Assembly: GCF_004769525.1 (NCBI RefSeq)
Contig: NZ_RQFT01000009.1
Coordinates: 1 to 64,000 of the forward strand
Length of the DNA stretch: 64,000 nucleotides
DNA from: Leptospira bouyouniensis
Lineage (GTDB): Bacteria; Spirochaetota; Leptospiria; Leptospirales; Leptospiraceae
Direction: 5' to 3'
Under the pieces are notes generated by a model. The model made no database searches. It was not told the origin of the DNA and saw only the letters and a program-made list of their open reading frames with translations. Positions 1 to 7,208 of this stretch are shown one piece after another. Position 1 is the first letter of the stretch, and every line of letters begins with the position of its first letter. The translations under genes were made by a program, and so were the position numbers.

Positions 1-225
1 TCTATCCTCCGAACATAAGAGCTCATACTCGGAATGGCATTTCCAGCATTGGCAAACGATTAAGTTTTTATCACATGGGTTATTTTGTTTATACAAAGCA
101 TATTTTTTGAATAAATGGCTCGGAGTTAAATACAATACGCTCTTGCATGTGATACAAAATTGTGCCTTTTCAGATTGCATGAATTCTCGCATCGCAGTTT
201 TAATTTCTATCGTACGCCGGTGCAT
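1..225 (-). CDS. Zinc-finger-like protein, partial at left edge
   Basis: An open minus-strand frame starts at ATG 223-225, two bases after the stop of the preceding gene, and stays open to the window edge (75 codons). It has Cys pairs spaced like a zinc ribbon (C-x2-C near residues 23-26, then C-x-C-x2-C near 60-65), so it probably binds zinc and perhaps nucleic acid. It is the last visible member of the long minus-strand early operon. An HNH-type endonuclease is possible, but the diagnostic part would lie outside the window. Confidence 0.6.
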   Translation of the reverse strand, partial: MHRRTIEIKTAMREFMQSEKAQFCITCKSVLYLTPSHLFKKYALYKQNNPCDKNLIVCQCWKCHSEYELLCSEDR

Positions 226-231
226 CTCTAG

Positions 232-606
232 CTAAATCTTCCTTGCATGAAATTCAGCAGGTAATGGCGACAGTTCAATTATCTTAGGAAATTTGTCGAA
301 ATGAAACACCTTAACCATGAAATCGTGTTCTCCAGAGATCTGTTCAATTTCTTGGTGAAATCCAACTCCGAATATTGTAGTACCACTTATAACCTGATTT
401 GATTCTAGATTTGCTTTGGCTTCTTCCTCTGAAATATCCCAAGGTATTTCATGTTCGTAATCTCCGTAATAGAGCAAAGCAGGATATAGGTTCTCGCTTT
501 TTTCATACTCTTGAACCAATGCTAAATAGTGGCCTGGGGAATAGCATCTTTCGGTAATTTTTTCAGCAGTTTTAATCAATCTTTGATTAGGTGTTAGTTC
601 ACTCAT
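232..606 (-). CDS. Hypothetical early-operon protein
   Basis: A protein of about 124 residues that I do not recognise. I prefer the ATG at 604-606 because it overlaps the stop codon of the upstream gene as ATGA, the coupling used throughout this operon; an upstream in-frame ATG at 616-618 is possible. The sequence is soluble and mixed alpha/beta with no signal peptide or membrane segment. It lies between another small early gene and the partial zinc-finger gene, so it is probably an early accessory function of the phage. Confidence 0.7.
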   Translation of the reverse strand: MSELTPNQRLIKTAEKITERCYSPGHYLALVQEYEKSENLYPALLYYGDYEHEIPWDISEEEAKANLESNQVISGTTIFGVGFHQEIEQISGEHDFMVKVFHFDKFPKIIELSPLPAEFHARKI

Positions 607-896
607 GCCTTCACCCATTTCAAATTGTAGTAAATCATATGCCGTTCAAAGTCATTATAGTCTTCAAATTTTATTGGACCATAGCCAATTCCTGGAGTTC
701 CAAATCGACAGTAACCTTGAGAAGAAATTCCAAGTATTGCAACTCGTTCGTATTTTTTCTTTTCATCACCAAAAAATGGTTCTTCAGTTTCTAGCAGAAC
801 AATTGCAGTTTTACCTTCCTTAATAAAACCCCAAAGTTCACGATAGTTGGCTGATAAAACTTCTTTATAAATTTCATTGAGATTTGGACTATTCAT
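603..896 (-). CDS. Hypothetical early-operon protein
   Basis: A protein of about 97 residues that I do not recognise. The chosen ATG at 894-896 begins with MNSPNLNEIYKEV and has a GGGAG-type ribosome site about 8 bases upstream; a longer form from 917 would run deep into the upstream gene. The start lies inside the end of the ASCH-like gene, and its own stop overlaps the next start, so it is translationally coupled on both sides. The Gly- and Tyr-rich C-terminal half has no motif I can name. Confidence 0.7.
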   Translation of the reverse strand: MNSPNLNEIYKEVLSANYRELWGFIKEGKTAIVLLETEEPFFGDEKKKYERVAILGISSQGYCRFGTPGIGYGPIKFEDYNDFERHMIYYNLKWVKA

Positions 897-1302
897 CCTT
901 AGCTCTCCCATTCTCAAATAAAGTCCAGTATATCAACTTCCCTTCGAATGGCTTGTTGAACCATCTCCAGAAATCTTCTAGAGAATCGAAGCCATCATTC
1001 ATCGCAAATTCCAAGACACCTTCACCACGATAAACATTTTCTCCAAAATCAATGGATACTCTTTGCTTATTTGGTTCGATTATCAAATGCGATGTTCTAT
1101 TACATCTTCCAAGTGCAAATTGTTTGTAGTTTCGAGTCCTTACTCCAATTGAAAACTGAATGATTCTTCCTGGCTTCCATCGATCGTGTTCATCGATACG
1201 AGCTGTATGGATCTTTCTGCCATCGAGAATCTTTTGCGGGAAGTGAGTGAATTTAGGCTCCTTCCCTCCCCATGGAAAAACTGTTGAGAATCCAAGAATC
1301 AT
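889..1302 (-). CDS. ASCH-domain-like protein
   Basis: 137 residues. The segment with K-I-H-T-A-R followed by R-W-K-P-G-R near residues 30-46 resembles the ASCH fold common in small phage proteins, thought to bind RNA or modified nucleotides; the C-terminal F-W-R-W-F and Y-W-T stretch fits that family too. The assignment rests on recall of motif shape, not a search. Its ATG overlaps the stop of the upstream 50-residue membrane protein (ATGA), placing it in the same transcript. Confidence 0.7.
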   Translation of the reverse strand: MILGFSTVFPWGGKEPKFTHFPQKILDGRKIHTARIDEHDRWKPGRIIQFSIGVRTRNYKQFALGRCNRTSHLIIEPNKQRVSIDFGENVYRGEGVLEFAMNDGFDSLEDFWRWFNKPFEGKLIYWTLFENGRAKDE

Positions 1303-1451
1303 AATTTTGTGACCGAATTTTTTGAAGATTCAAGTATGGTTGGCTTTCCGACCCAAGCACCAATGACAAAAAAAACTAAAGCTGAAAGGCTCCCCACTAA
1401 CAAATAATTTATAAGCAATTGACTCTTGTAGATTAAGATAACTTCTTTCAT
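1299..1451 (-). CDS. Small single-pass membrane protein
   Basis: A 50-residue gene. It starts at ATG 1449-1451, inside the stop of the preceding 50-residue gene, and its own TGA overlaps the ATG of the ASCH-like gene; this double ATGA coupling strongly supports expression. A hydrophobic stretch of roughly 20 residues around positions 15-34 should span the membrane, followed by a short polar tail. It could be a holin-like or spanin-like factor or simply a small accessory protein; nothing in the sequence decides this. Confidence 0.65.
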   Translation of the reverse strand: MKEVILIYKSQLLINYLLVGSLSALVFFVIGAWVGKPTILESSKNSVTKL

Positions 1452-1600
1452 ATTGCTAACTCGGCGCATGGAGTGTGCATTGAAACGAATTCATTAAGCC
1501 TTTTAATCTCCAGGTCTTTCTCCTGAAGTTTTCGTTCCAAGATTCTGTATTTTACTGAGTGGAAATATTCCACTCCTTCGATGATCACAACTTCTTGCAT
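1448..1600 (-). CDS. Small coiled-coil protein
   Basis: A 50-residue gene with ATG at 1598-1600 and a GGAGAAC ribosome site just upstream. Residues 18-40 are rich in Lys, Glu, Leu and Arg and probably form a helix or short coiled coil. The TGA stop overlaps the ATG of the next small gene, matching the coupling of the whole operon. Function unknown. Confidence 0.65.
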   Translation of the reverse strand: MQEVVIIEGVEYFHSVKYRILERKLQEKDLEIKRLNEFVSMHTPCAELAI

Positions 1601-1660
1601 TTGGTTCTCCTATGGTTCCCAATAAAGACGGGGATTTAAATCCCCGATTTGAAATGTTGG

Positions 1661-2350
1661 TTATGCTACAGCTAATGAATCCTCTGCCTGAATCCTTTTA
1701 GTTCTCTTTTTAGCGGGTTTTACGATTTGATCCGCTACTTCTTCTTGAGGGAATTGCTGAATTGCTTCCAGTCCTCTCGGTTTTATATCTTCTTGCATTT
1801 CAGTAGATTTTCTCTTTCGTGCTTTTCTAAGAGTTTTCTTCGATGCAGATTTTTTCTTTTTCGGGACGGCCTTCTTTTTGGTCGCTGATTTCTTTTTCAT
1901 TGGCTTTGAGATAATGCTCCCTATCTTTTCCAATCTCCAAGACTCGAATGGGAATCTTTGCATCCCAGCACTATCATGGTTCAACAATAAGATCACATCT
2001 TGTGTAAACGCTGGTAAACCACCATCACCCAAACTGATTTTTTTAGAATAGCCAACTACAACTGCAGTCTGACCAGGCTTTGGATATCTTCGGTCGGATC
2101 CTACGCCTTCAATCAACCTAACGGTATCACCTATGCGAAATTTGGGTTTCTTTGCCAAAAAAATTCTCGCTGCATCATCGACTGGAAGAATTTCACGAAG
2201 AACTGGTGGTTCTTCTGTTGCAACTTTATCATTCATCATCCAAGGACTAAGAACTGGTGTTTTTTTTCCCATTAGAACATCCCAAGCATCCGTAGCTCTC
2301 GGGGCAAAACTACTCCACCATTCCCGCACTTTTTTAATCATACTTTTCAT
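1661..2350 (-). CDS. Basic protein with SH3/KOW-like domain
   Basis: 229 residues with a good ribosome site (AAAGGAG) before ATG 2350. Residues about 70-105 (F-R-I-G-D-T-V-R-L ... P-G-Q-T-A-V-V-V-G) resemble a small beta-barrel of the SH3/KOW kind. Residues about 150-185 and the C-terminal region are very rich in Lys and Arg, typical of a nucleic-acid-binding tail. A role in DNA or RNA binding in early infection is inferred. Short gaps separate it from both neighbours, unlike the overlapping genes around it. Confidence 0.65.
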   Translation of the reverse strand: MKSMIKKVREWWSSFAPRATDAWDVLMGKKTPVLSPWMMNDKVATEEPPVLREILPVDDAARIFLAKKPKFRIGDTVRLIEGVGSDRRYPKPGQTAVVVGYSKKISLGDGGLPAFTQDVILLLNHDSAGMQRFPFESWRLEKIGSIISKPMKKKSATKKKAVPKKKKSASKKTLRKARKRKSTEMQEDIKPRGLEAIQQFPQEEVADQIVKPAKKRTKRIQAEDSLAVA

Positions 2351-2382
2351 TTTATTTTCTTCTCCTTTATTAAAAATAAAAA

Positions 2383-2835
2383 CTATCCAATCAGAATTTG
2401 AGGTTGTTTCCCATCGAGGTAAGCTTGCTTCACTTTCGGAATTACTTCTTCTGCAACTGTGCTTCCATTTGGCATTACTATGTATGGAAGAAACTCTTCA
2501 TCAAATGTCGCAATTCCACATTCCAGCATCTCAAGTTTTGCTTTTATGGCTAAGCTAAGTGCTCGCCATCTTTGCCTAATCCCTTGCTCGTATGCTTCTT
2601 CAATCTGATTGGGCTTTCGCGCCCTTCCAGTTTCCGTTTTTGAGAAATCTGATTTTGGCGGAAGTGGTAGGAGAAACTTAACCTTTCTGCCCTCCATACT
2701 AAAAAGGATCATTGCTTGGTTATCATTCCAACCTGAGACGAACTCTTTAGCTCCGTATTTTCGAAGAGTTTTCTCAATCTCGGATTTTGATCTGTCCGAA
2801 GATACCTCTGTGTTCTCCGCATATTTTCCTTTCAT
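2383..2835 (-). CDS. Conserved phage protein of unknown function
   Basis: 150 residues. The arrangement starting K-Y-A-E-N-T, then R-K-Y-G-A, a hydrophobic strand, L-P-L-P and a C-terminal R-W-R-A-L helix is one I associate with a widespread family of uncharacterised phage early proteins. A ribosome site (AGGAG) precedes the start, and its ATG overlaps the stop of the methyltransferase gene. Its place among the helicase, methyltransferase and nuclease genes suggests a role in phage DNA metabolism. Confidence 0.7.
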   Translation of the reverse strand: MKGKYAENTEVSSDRSKSEIEKTLRKYGAKEFVSGWNDNQAMILFSMEGRKVKFLLPLPPKSDFSKTETGRARKPNQIEEAYEQGIRQRWRALSLAIKAKLEMLECGIATFDEEFLPYIVMPNGSTVAEEVIPKVKQAYLDGKQPQILIG

Positions 2836-3692
2836 ACTGCTATCTCCTGAAATAAAGTTGGATGAAGATTTTGTGAGACCAAAGGACTTAAATAAAGTGC
2901 TTCTACCCTTTCGTTAGAATTTCTCGTTTTTCTTTTTTGCATTGAGTTTGCTAAGGTACTTTTCGTAACTACTTCCCATCCAGAAAAGATTTCGTCGTAA
3001 ACTGGGTGAGGATAATGGCTAACAACGGCCATACCTTTGATTTTTGTTAATGTCTCAAGCACACTTACATGTTGTTCAACTTGAGAAAATTCTTTAGTGT
3101 ATAAGTTCTTTGTATTCCTGGATTCTGCTAAATAAGGTAAATCAAGATAAAACAAGGTGCCTTCTGAATCATAAATCTTGGTCAACTCAATAGCATTTTT
3201 TTCTAATATGAAAACTCCCCTCAATCTTTCGGAAATTTTATAGAGGTGTTTTATTTTGGAAAACAACCGTGCAGGATTGTGGCCACCATCCTCCGCAATA
3301 TTACCTTTTGCACGAAAATCAATATTTGATTTTCGAACATCATTTGCTCGCATCGACATCCAACAGATTGTATAGAATTTCCAAGCTCGATCGATGGGGT
3401 CTTCAGTAGAATCAATCGTATCCAATGCATACTTCAGGGATCTTTCCGAGTAAGGAGTGAGACTTATTTTTCTAATTAGTTTTTTGGGTTCATCTCTTAA
3501 AACGGAAAAGAATGTTGTGATATTCCCATCTAAGTCATTGGCCACTTCTACTTTTGAACGATCTTTCGAAAGAAGAACGCTACTCGCTCCACAAGACATC
3601 TCAACGTAAACTTGATGTTTTGGAAAATGAGAAAGTATCCATTCTCGAAGTCTGAATTTCCCACCATTATACTTTAATGCCGGACGATTCAT
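2832..3692 (-). CDS. D12-class DNA adenine N6-methyltransferase
   Basis: 286 residues. It probably transfers methyl groups from S-adenosylmethionine to adenine N6 in DNA, protecting phage DNA or altering gene expression. Residues 8-12 (Y-N-G-G-K) match the N-terminal loop of Dam-like D12 enzymes, and residues 184-187 read D-L-P-Y where the family normally has D-P-P-Y. The usual glycine-rich SAM loop is also divergent (V-E-M-S-C-G-A-S-S-V). I chose the ATG at 3690-3692 because it overlaps the preceding stop as ATGA. Target specificity cannot be read from sequence. Confidence 0.85.
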   Translation of the reverse strand: MNRPALKYNGGKFRLREWILSHFPKHQVYVEMSCGASSVLLSKDRSKVEVANDLDGNITTFFSVLRDEPKKLIRKISLTPYSERSLKYALDTIDSTEDPIDRAWKFYTICWMSMRANDVRKSNIDFRAKGNIAEDGGHNPARLFSKIKHLYKISERLRGVFILEKNAIELTKIYDSEGTLFYLDLPYLAESRNTKNLYTKEFSQVEQHVSVLETLTKIKGMAVVSHYPHPVYDEIFSGWEVVTKSTLANSMQKRKTRNSNERVEALYLSPLVSQNLHPTLFQEIAV

Positions 3693-3946
3693 GCTGCATC
3701 CTTCTGAAGAAAACCACACATGGTTTTAATTTTTTCAGTGTGAAGTTCTTTTGGGAATTTGTTCAAATCCAAAGGGGGAACGTAGGCTTTTAGTTTTTTC
3801 AACCTCCGAACGAAAAATAAAATTCGTTCTTCGAGACTACCACCACCAACTGCAACTAGATTCCCGCAATGTTCCAAAAGAAATGCCTCCGGATTTTCGC
3901 TGAAGTTATTTTTAGGATTAAGTGAATTTGTGGCCAATTGCTGCAT
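3689..3946 (-). CDS. Hypothetical early-operon protein
   Basis: 85 residues, unrecognised. It begins inside the 3' end of the winged-helix gene (29 bases of overlap) with a strong GGAGG ribosome site six bases before the ATG, so the overlap is credible. The middle has a Gly-rich turn, followed by a basic helix (F-F-V-R-R-L-K-K-L-K). Its stop overlaps the start of the methyltransferase gene. Confidence 0.65.
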   Translation of the reverse strand: MQQLATNSLNPKNNFSENPEAFLLEHCGNLVAVGGGSLEERILFFVRRLKKLKAYVPPLDLNKFPKELHTEKIKTMCGFLQKDAA

Positions 3947-4403
3947 CGAATTCCTCCAATATTCTGATAGATTCGGGATCCCGATCTAAATCATATTCTG
4001 TGCGTTTAACATAAACAGAGGCCGAGACATTTTGTATTCGAACTTCTGTTTTCGGTTCTTCCATCGGCAGCACATCCGTAGGTTTTGACGCACTGTAAAC
4101 CAATGCCTTATTTCTTGCTGGTCTATCTGCTTTAATCCAGCCTTCCTTCCGAAGCCACCGGAGAATGTATTCTACTCTAGCATAGGTCCATCTTTTCTGT
4201 GAAAGTGGAGTGTTCTCGTTTGCAATTTCTACTATCTTATTGATGCGTCCAGACCAGGATCCCTGGTTCCCTATTTTAAAAAGCAGGAGACCATATATGA
4301 AAAGTTTATTCGGACACCTAATGTAAAGAGGAGCCGACAACGGCATTTTCGACCAATACTCATTTGGCTTAATCTCAGTCTGGGATTTAGGTAAATTTTT
4401 CAT
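3918..4403 (-). CDS. Winged-helix DNA-binding protein
   Basis: 161 residues from the ATG at 4401-4403, which overlaps the helicase stop. Residues about 35-105 look like a winged helix: an early helix, a polar turn, then W-T-Y-A-R-V-E-Y-I-L-R-W-L-R-K-E-G-W as recognition helix and wing. Such modules are frequent in phage replication initiators and helicase loaders. Lying next to the SF2 helicase, it may help load it or recognise the phage origin; that is inference. Confidence 0.6.
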   Translation of the reverse strand: MKNLPKSQTEIKPNEYWSKMPLSAPLYIRCPNKLFIYGLLLFKIGNQGSWSGRINKIVEIANENTPLSQKRWTYARVEYILRWLRKEGWIKADRPARNKALVYSASKPTDVLPMEEPKTEVRIQNVSASVYVKRTEYDLDRDPESIRILEEFDAAIGHKFT

Positions 4404-5905
4404 TTGGAATTCCTTAGAACTTTTTCGGCGCTCCATCCGTTGTTAGCGAAGATAGAAATTACCAGAGACGCACTCGCGACAGACATCTTCTCTGTATTTA
4501 TAACTTTAAGTTTTGCTAAGATCTCTTTTTGTTTGGAAGTGATTGAGCCTTCAGCATTACTTAGCCTTCTTCCCTCATATTCAAGATCTAATTCCTGATC
4601 ATACGCCTTGCCTTTGAGCTCTAATAACGCGAAAGGATCATAATACGTTGAACCATATTGAACAATTTTTACACTATCGAGAGCTGATTTTCTTAAGTTC
4701 TCTTTTGCAAGTTCCAACAATTCTAGCATGTAGTAGTTTGGTTTTAGCGAACTTAGTCTTTCTGCCTCTTTCCGAACTTCTGGGCTATAATGCTCTGTGA
4801 TAAACAGATCAAATGGCTTCACTAATTGGTGTTGATTCGCTTGGTATCCAAATTCAACCAACAAACAATGTGATTTACCGGGTGATAAACGGGTGCCTCT
4901 CCCAACCATTTGCGAATACTTTGTTCTCGATTTTGTAGGGCAAGCGATGACTACTGCCTCGATCTCAGGACAATCAAATCCTTCTGTGAAAAGGGCACAG
5001 TTCAGTAAGTGAGTAATTTCTCCCCTTCTGAATTGAGAAATTGCGTATCTTCTTTCCTCAACACTAGATTCTGCTGATAGTGCCTTCGCTTTGATCCCAT
5101 TTTCTTTGAGTATTGCTTCAAGCATGACCGCCATCCGGACAGACACAGTAAAAACGATAGTTCTACGTCCGATTGTTTCTTTCAGAACTCCTTCGGCAAT
5201 ATTGAGAATTTTGGAAGACATCACATCATCAAGTGCTCCTTGATCCAAGTCTCCTGCTACAGTTCGTATTCCAGATAAATCAATATCACAGTCAACCTTG
5301 ACTCCAATTAAATTACACAGGTTTCCATCTTTAATAGCCTCAAGTAACGAGTAGTTATAAGCGATGTCAGAAAAAATACTCTTTAAGCCACCGCCTTTGG
5401 CACCATCGGGCGTTGCAGTTAATCCTACAACATTAGAACCGAATCTGGATTGAAAGAACTCAATGATTGTTTGGTAAGAGTCTGCGGTTGCATGATGGCA
5501 TTCATCAATAATGATGTCATCAATCCTGAAATCCGAGAACCTAGAATCTAACCTGGATTTTCTAAGTGTAGGTACAGATCCAACTATCACATTCTCGGTA
5601 AGGTTTGCGCGATGTTCAGCTCTTTCTAAGCCACTGCTAATTTGGCAAATATTGTCGATCTGAGATTTTGCCTGATCAATCAACTCTTCTCGGTGTGCAA
5701 GCCATAGGATTTTTTTACCACTGGAAATTCTTTCTTTGATAATTGATGAACCAACAACTGTTTTCCCGGTCCCGGTGGCCATAATTATCAAAGGATTTTT
5801 CCCTTCTTTTAATAACCGCACTGCGTTCCCGACCGCCTTCGATTGGTATGGTTTCAAAGTATAATGAAACGTTGGTTTCTGAAACAAAGATGGTTCAGCA
5901 CTCAT
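4400..5905 (-). CDS. SF2 DEAD/DEAH-box helicase
   Basis: 501 residues. ATP-dependent DNA helicase of superfamily 2, related to the helicase half of type I/III restriction enzymes and other phage helicases. Visible motifs: A-T-G-T-G-K-T at 43-49 (Walker A), I-I-D-E-C-H-H (motif II), G-L-T-A-T-P (motif III), and Q-M-V-G-R-G-T-R in the second RecA lobe (motif VI). It lacks nuclease or methylase domains, so a role in phage replication or recombination is likelier than restriction. Its start overlaps the stop of the ParB-domain gene. Confidence 0.9.
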   Translation of the reverse strand: MSAEPSLFQKPTFHYTLKPYQSKAVGNAVRLLKEGKNPLIIMATGTGKTVVGSSIIKERISSGKKILWLAHREELIDQAKSQIDNICQISSGLERAEHRANLTENVIVGSVPTLRKSRLDSRFSDFRIDDIIIDECHHATADSYQTIIEFFQSRFGSNVVGLTATPDGAKGGGLKSIFSDIAYNYSLLEAIKDGNLCNLIGVKVDCDIDLSGIRTVAGDLDQGALDDVMSSKILNIAEGVLKETIGRRTIVFTVSVRMAVMLEAILKENGIKAKALSAESSVEERRYAISQFRRGEITHLLNCALFTEGFDCPEIEAVVIACPTKSRTKYSQMVGRGTRLSPGKSHCLLVEFGYQANQHQLVKPFDLFITEHYSPEVRKEAERLSSLKPNYYMLELLELAKENLRKSALDSVKIVQYGSTYYDPFALLELKGKAYDQELDLEYEGRRLSNAEGSITSKQKEILAKLKVINTEKMSVASASLVISIFANNGWSAEKVLRNSK

Positions 5906-6777
5906 AAGTCACCTGCAAAGCCATTCATGCACTTGTTACAAGGTGCTGGTGTTCCTTTCGGATCATAATTACCATTTTTATCGATGGTAACTTGGGTAGT
6001 GCCGTGACAGTGATTACACTTCTTTGCCACATCAATACACCAAGAACGAAGTTTTTTCAAGACTGATTCATGCTCTTGCCAAAGCTTTAGAAAATCCTTT
6101 CCTGGATTTGGAATAAAGGCATTGAAGGATCTATGGAAATTGATAGTTTCATCAAGGTGAACTGCCAATACACCCGAGATTTTGTCCCAATTGTTTGGAG
6201 CATTTTCATACGCACCCTCGATCTTCACAGTTTTAGATTTCGGTGGATTCTTTTTCCCTTCCTTCTTCTTAGTTGCCTGAGCTATTGACTTTTCACCTGC
6301 TTTGACTTTTTCAAATTCGACAGGATTTTCTTTTTTCAGCTTCTTTGCTTTCTCGACATATTTTTCATTCGTGTCGAATAGTTGTGCGGCTTTTTGAGTG
6401 GAGCGACCTTTTTCGGAATCTGTTTTCTTCCCGGCTTCTTTCCTTGCTTTGGCTGCTTCTTCCAAAAGAGGTAAATACTCGCTTGCAAGAGTCGCTTTTT
6501 GAGAAGCCGTTAAGTTTCTGCGAATGTTCGCACGTAGAATAAAGGTAAGGGCATCCTCTTTGCTTCCTTTGAAAACTTTTGTTGAGAATCGTTTCCCAGC
6601 TTGAACTGATGCTAAGTATCTATTCCACCCATCTATGATTTTGCCTTCAAAAAGAATGATCGGGTTTGAAGTATCGAAACCATTTTTATGAATTGATTCG
6701 ACAAGTTCTTTAAACTCTGTCGGATTCATTTGCGGATAAAGATTAAATTTGTGTCTGTCTAATTTTTGTTGTTTCAT
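5902..6777 (-). CDS. ParB/Srx-domain protein with C-terminal zinc ribbon
   Basis: 291 residues. The N-terminal 100 residues fit the ParB/sulfiredoxin fold, with D-G-W-N-R-Y-L-A at 49-56 in place of the usual G-E-R-R. A Lys-rich linker follows, then a C-terminal C-x2-C ... C-x2-C module (about residues 255-285) reminiscent of a DnaJ-type zinc ribbon. ParB-fold proteins bind DNA and CTP, and some phage members act as nucleases. Being in the early operon rather than next to ParA argues against classical partitioning. It is one of three ParB-fold proteins in this window. Confidence 0.75.
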   Translation of the reverse strand: MKQQKLDRHKFNLYPQMNPTEFKELVESIHKNGFDTSNPIILFEGKIIDGWNRYLASVQAGKRFSTKVFKGSKEDALTFILRANIRRNLTASQKATLASEYLPLLEEAAKARKEAGKKTDSEKGRSTQKAAQLFDTNEKYVEKAKKLKKENPVEFEKVKAGEKSIAQATKKKEGKKNPPKSKTVKIEGAYENAPNNWDKISGVLAVHLDETINFHRSFNAFIPNPGKDFLKLWQEHESVLKKLRSWCIDVAKKCNHCHGTTQVTIDKNGNYDPKGTPAPCNKCMNGFAGDL

Positions 6778-6796
6778 AATTTTTATATGTCTCTTG

Positions 6797-6931
6797 TTAG
6801 GTTAAAAAGTTACGAGGCGTATTCTTGATAACGCTTACACCTGACTTTGAAGGTGTTTTCCGATTACCGAAATAATAACCAAATGAAAAACTTAAAAGGC
6901 ACATCAACAGTCCATACATAATCAATTCCAT
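6797..6931 (-). CDS. Small membrane protein
   Basis: A 44-residue open frame from ATG 6929-6931 to TAA 6797. Residues 3-22 are hydrophobic and should form one membrane helix; the tail is basic. An AGGG-type ribosome site lies about 8 bases upstream. It fills the gap between two early genes of the same strand. Function unknown. Confidence 0.5.
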   Translation of the reverse strand: MELIMYGLLMCLLSFSFGYYFGNRKTPSKSGVSVIKNTPRNFLT

Positions 6932-6940
6932 TTTATTACC

Positions 6941-7207
6941 CTACGCTACAATATTTACTCTTTGAAAAGGTCTTTGCTCTGATAGTCTACGACTCAAAAG
7001 AGCAATGTTCTTTTCTCTCAATTCATCGATCATCTTATCTCGTTGTTCGATCTGATTTAGAAGATAGTTAATTTGTTTCTTTTGAATACATTCGTTTGAA
7101 CGTAAATCACGTATGCAATTCAATAGCCGAATAACAAATTTTCTTCGCCAGTTGGTTGGCTTTTTTTTACCAACCAACTCCATGAGATTTTTTGCCTGAA
7201 AATTCAT
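6941..7207 (-). CDS. Hypothetical basic coiled-coil protein
   Basis: 88 residues from the ATG at 7205-7207, just after the stop of the SbcC-like gene; a longer version starting at 7279 would overlap that gene by 70 bases and looks artificial. The protein is basic with a predicted helix around N-Q-I-E-Q-R-D-K-M-I. Role unknown; it belongs to the early operon. Confidence 0.55.
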   Translation of the reverse strand: MNFQAKNLMELVGKKKPTNWRRKFVIRLLNCIRDLRSNECIQKKQINYLLNQIEQRDKMIDELREKNIALLSRRLSEQRPFQRVNIVA

Positions 7208-7208
7208 A

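Noticed and set aside
4400..5905. Type I or III restriction subunit
   Set aside because: Helicase motifs only; no specificity subunit, nuclease or matching methylase alongside.
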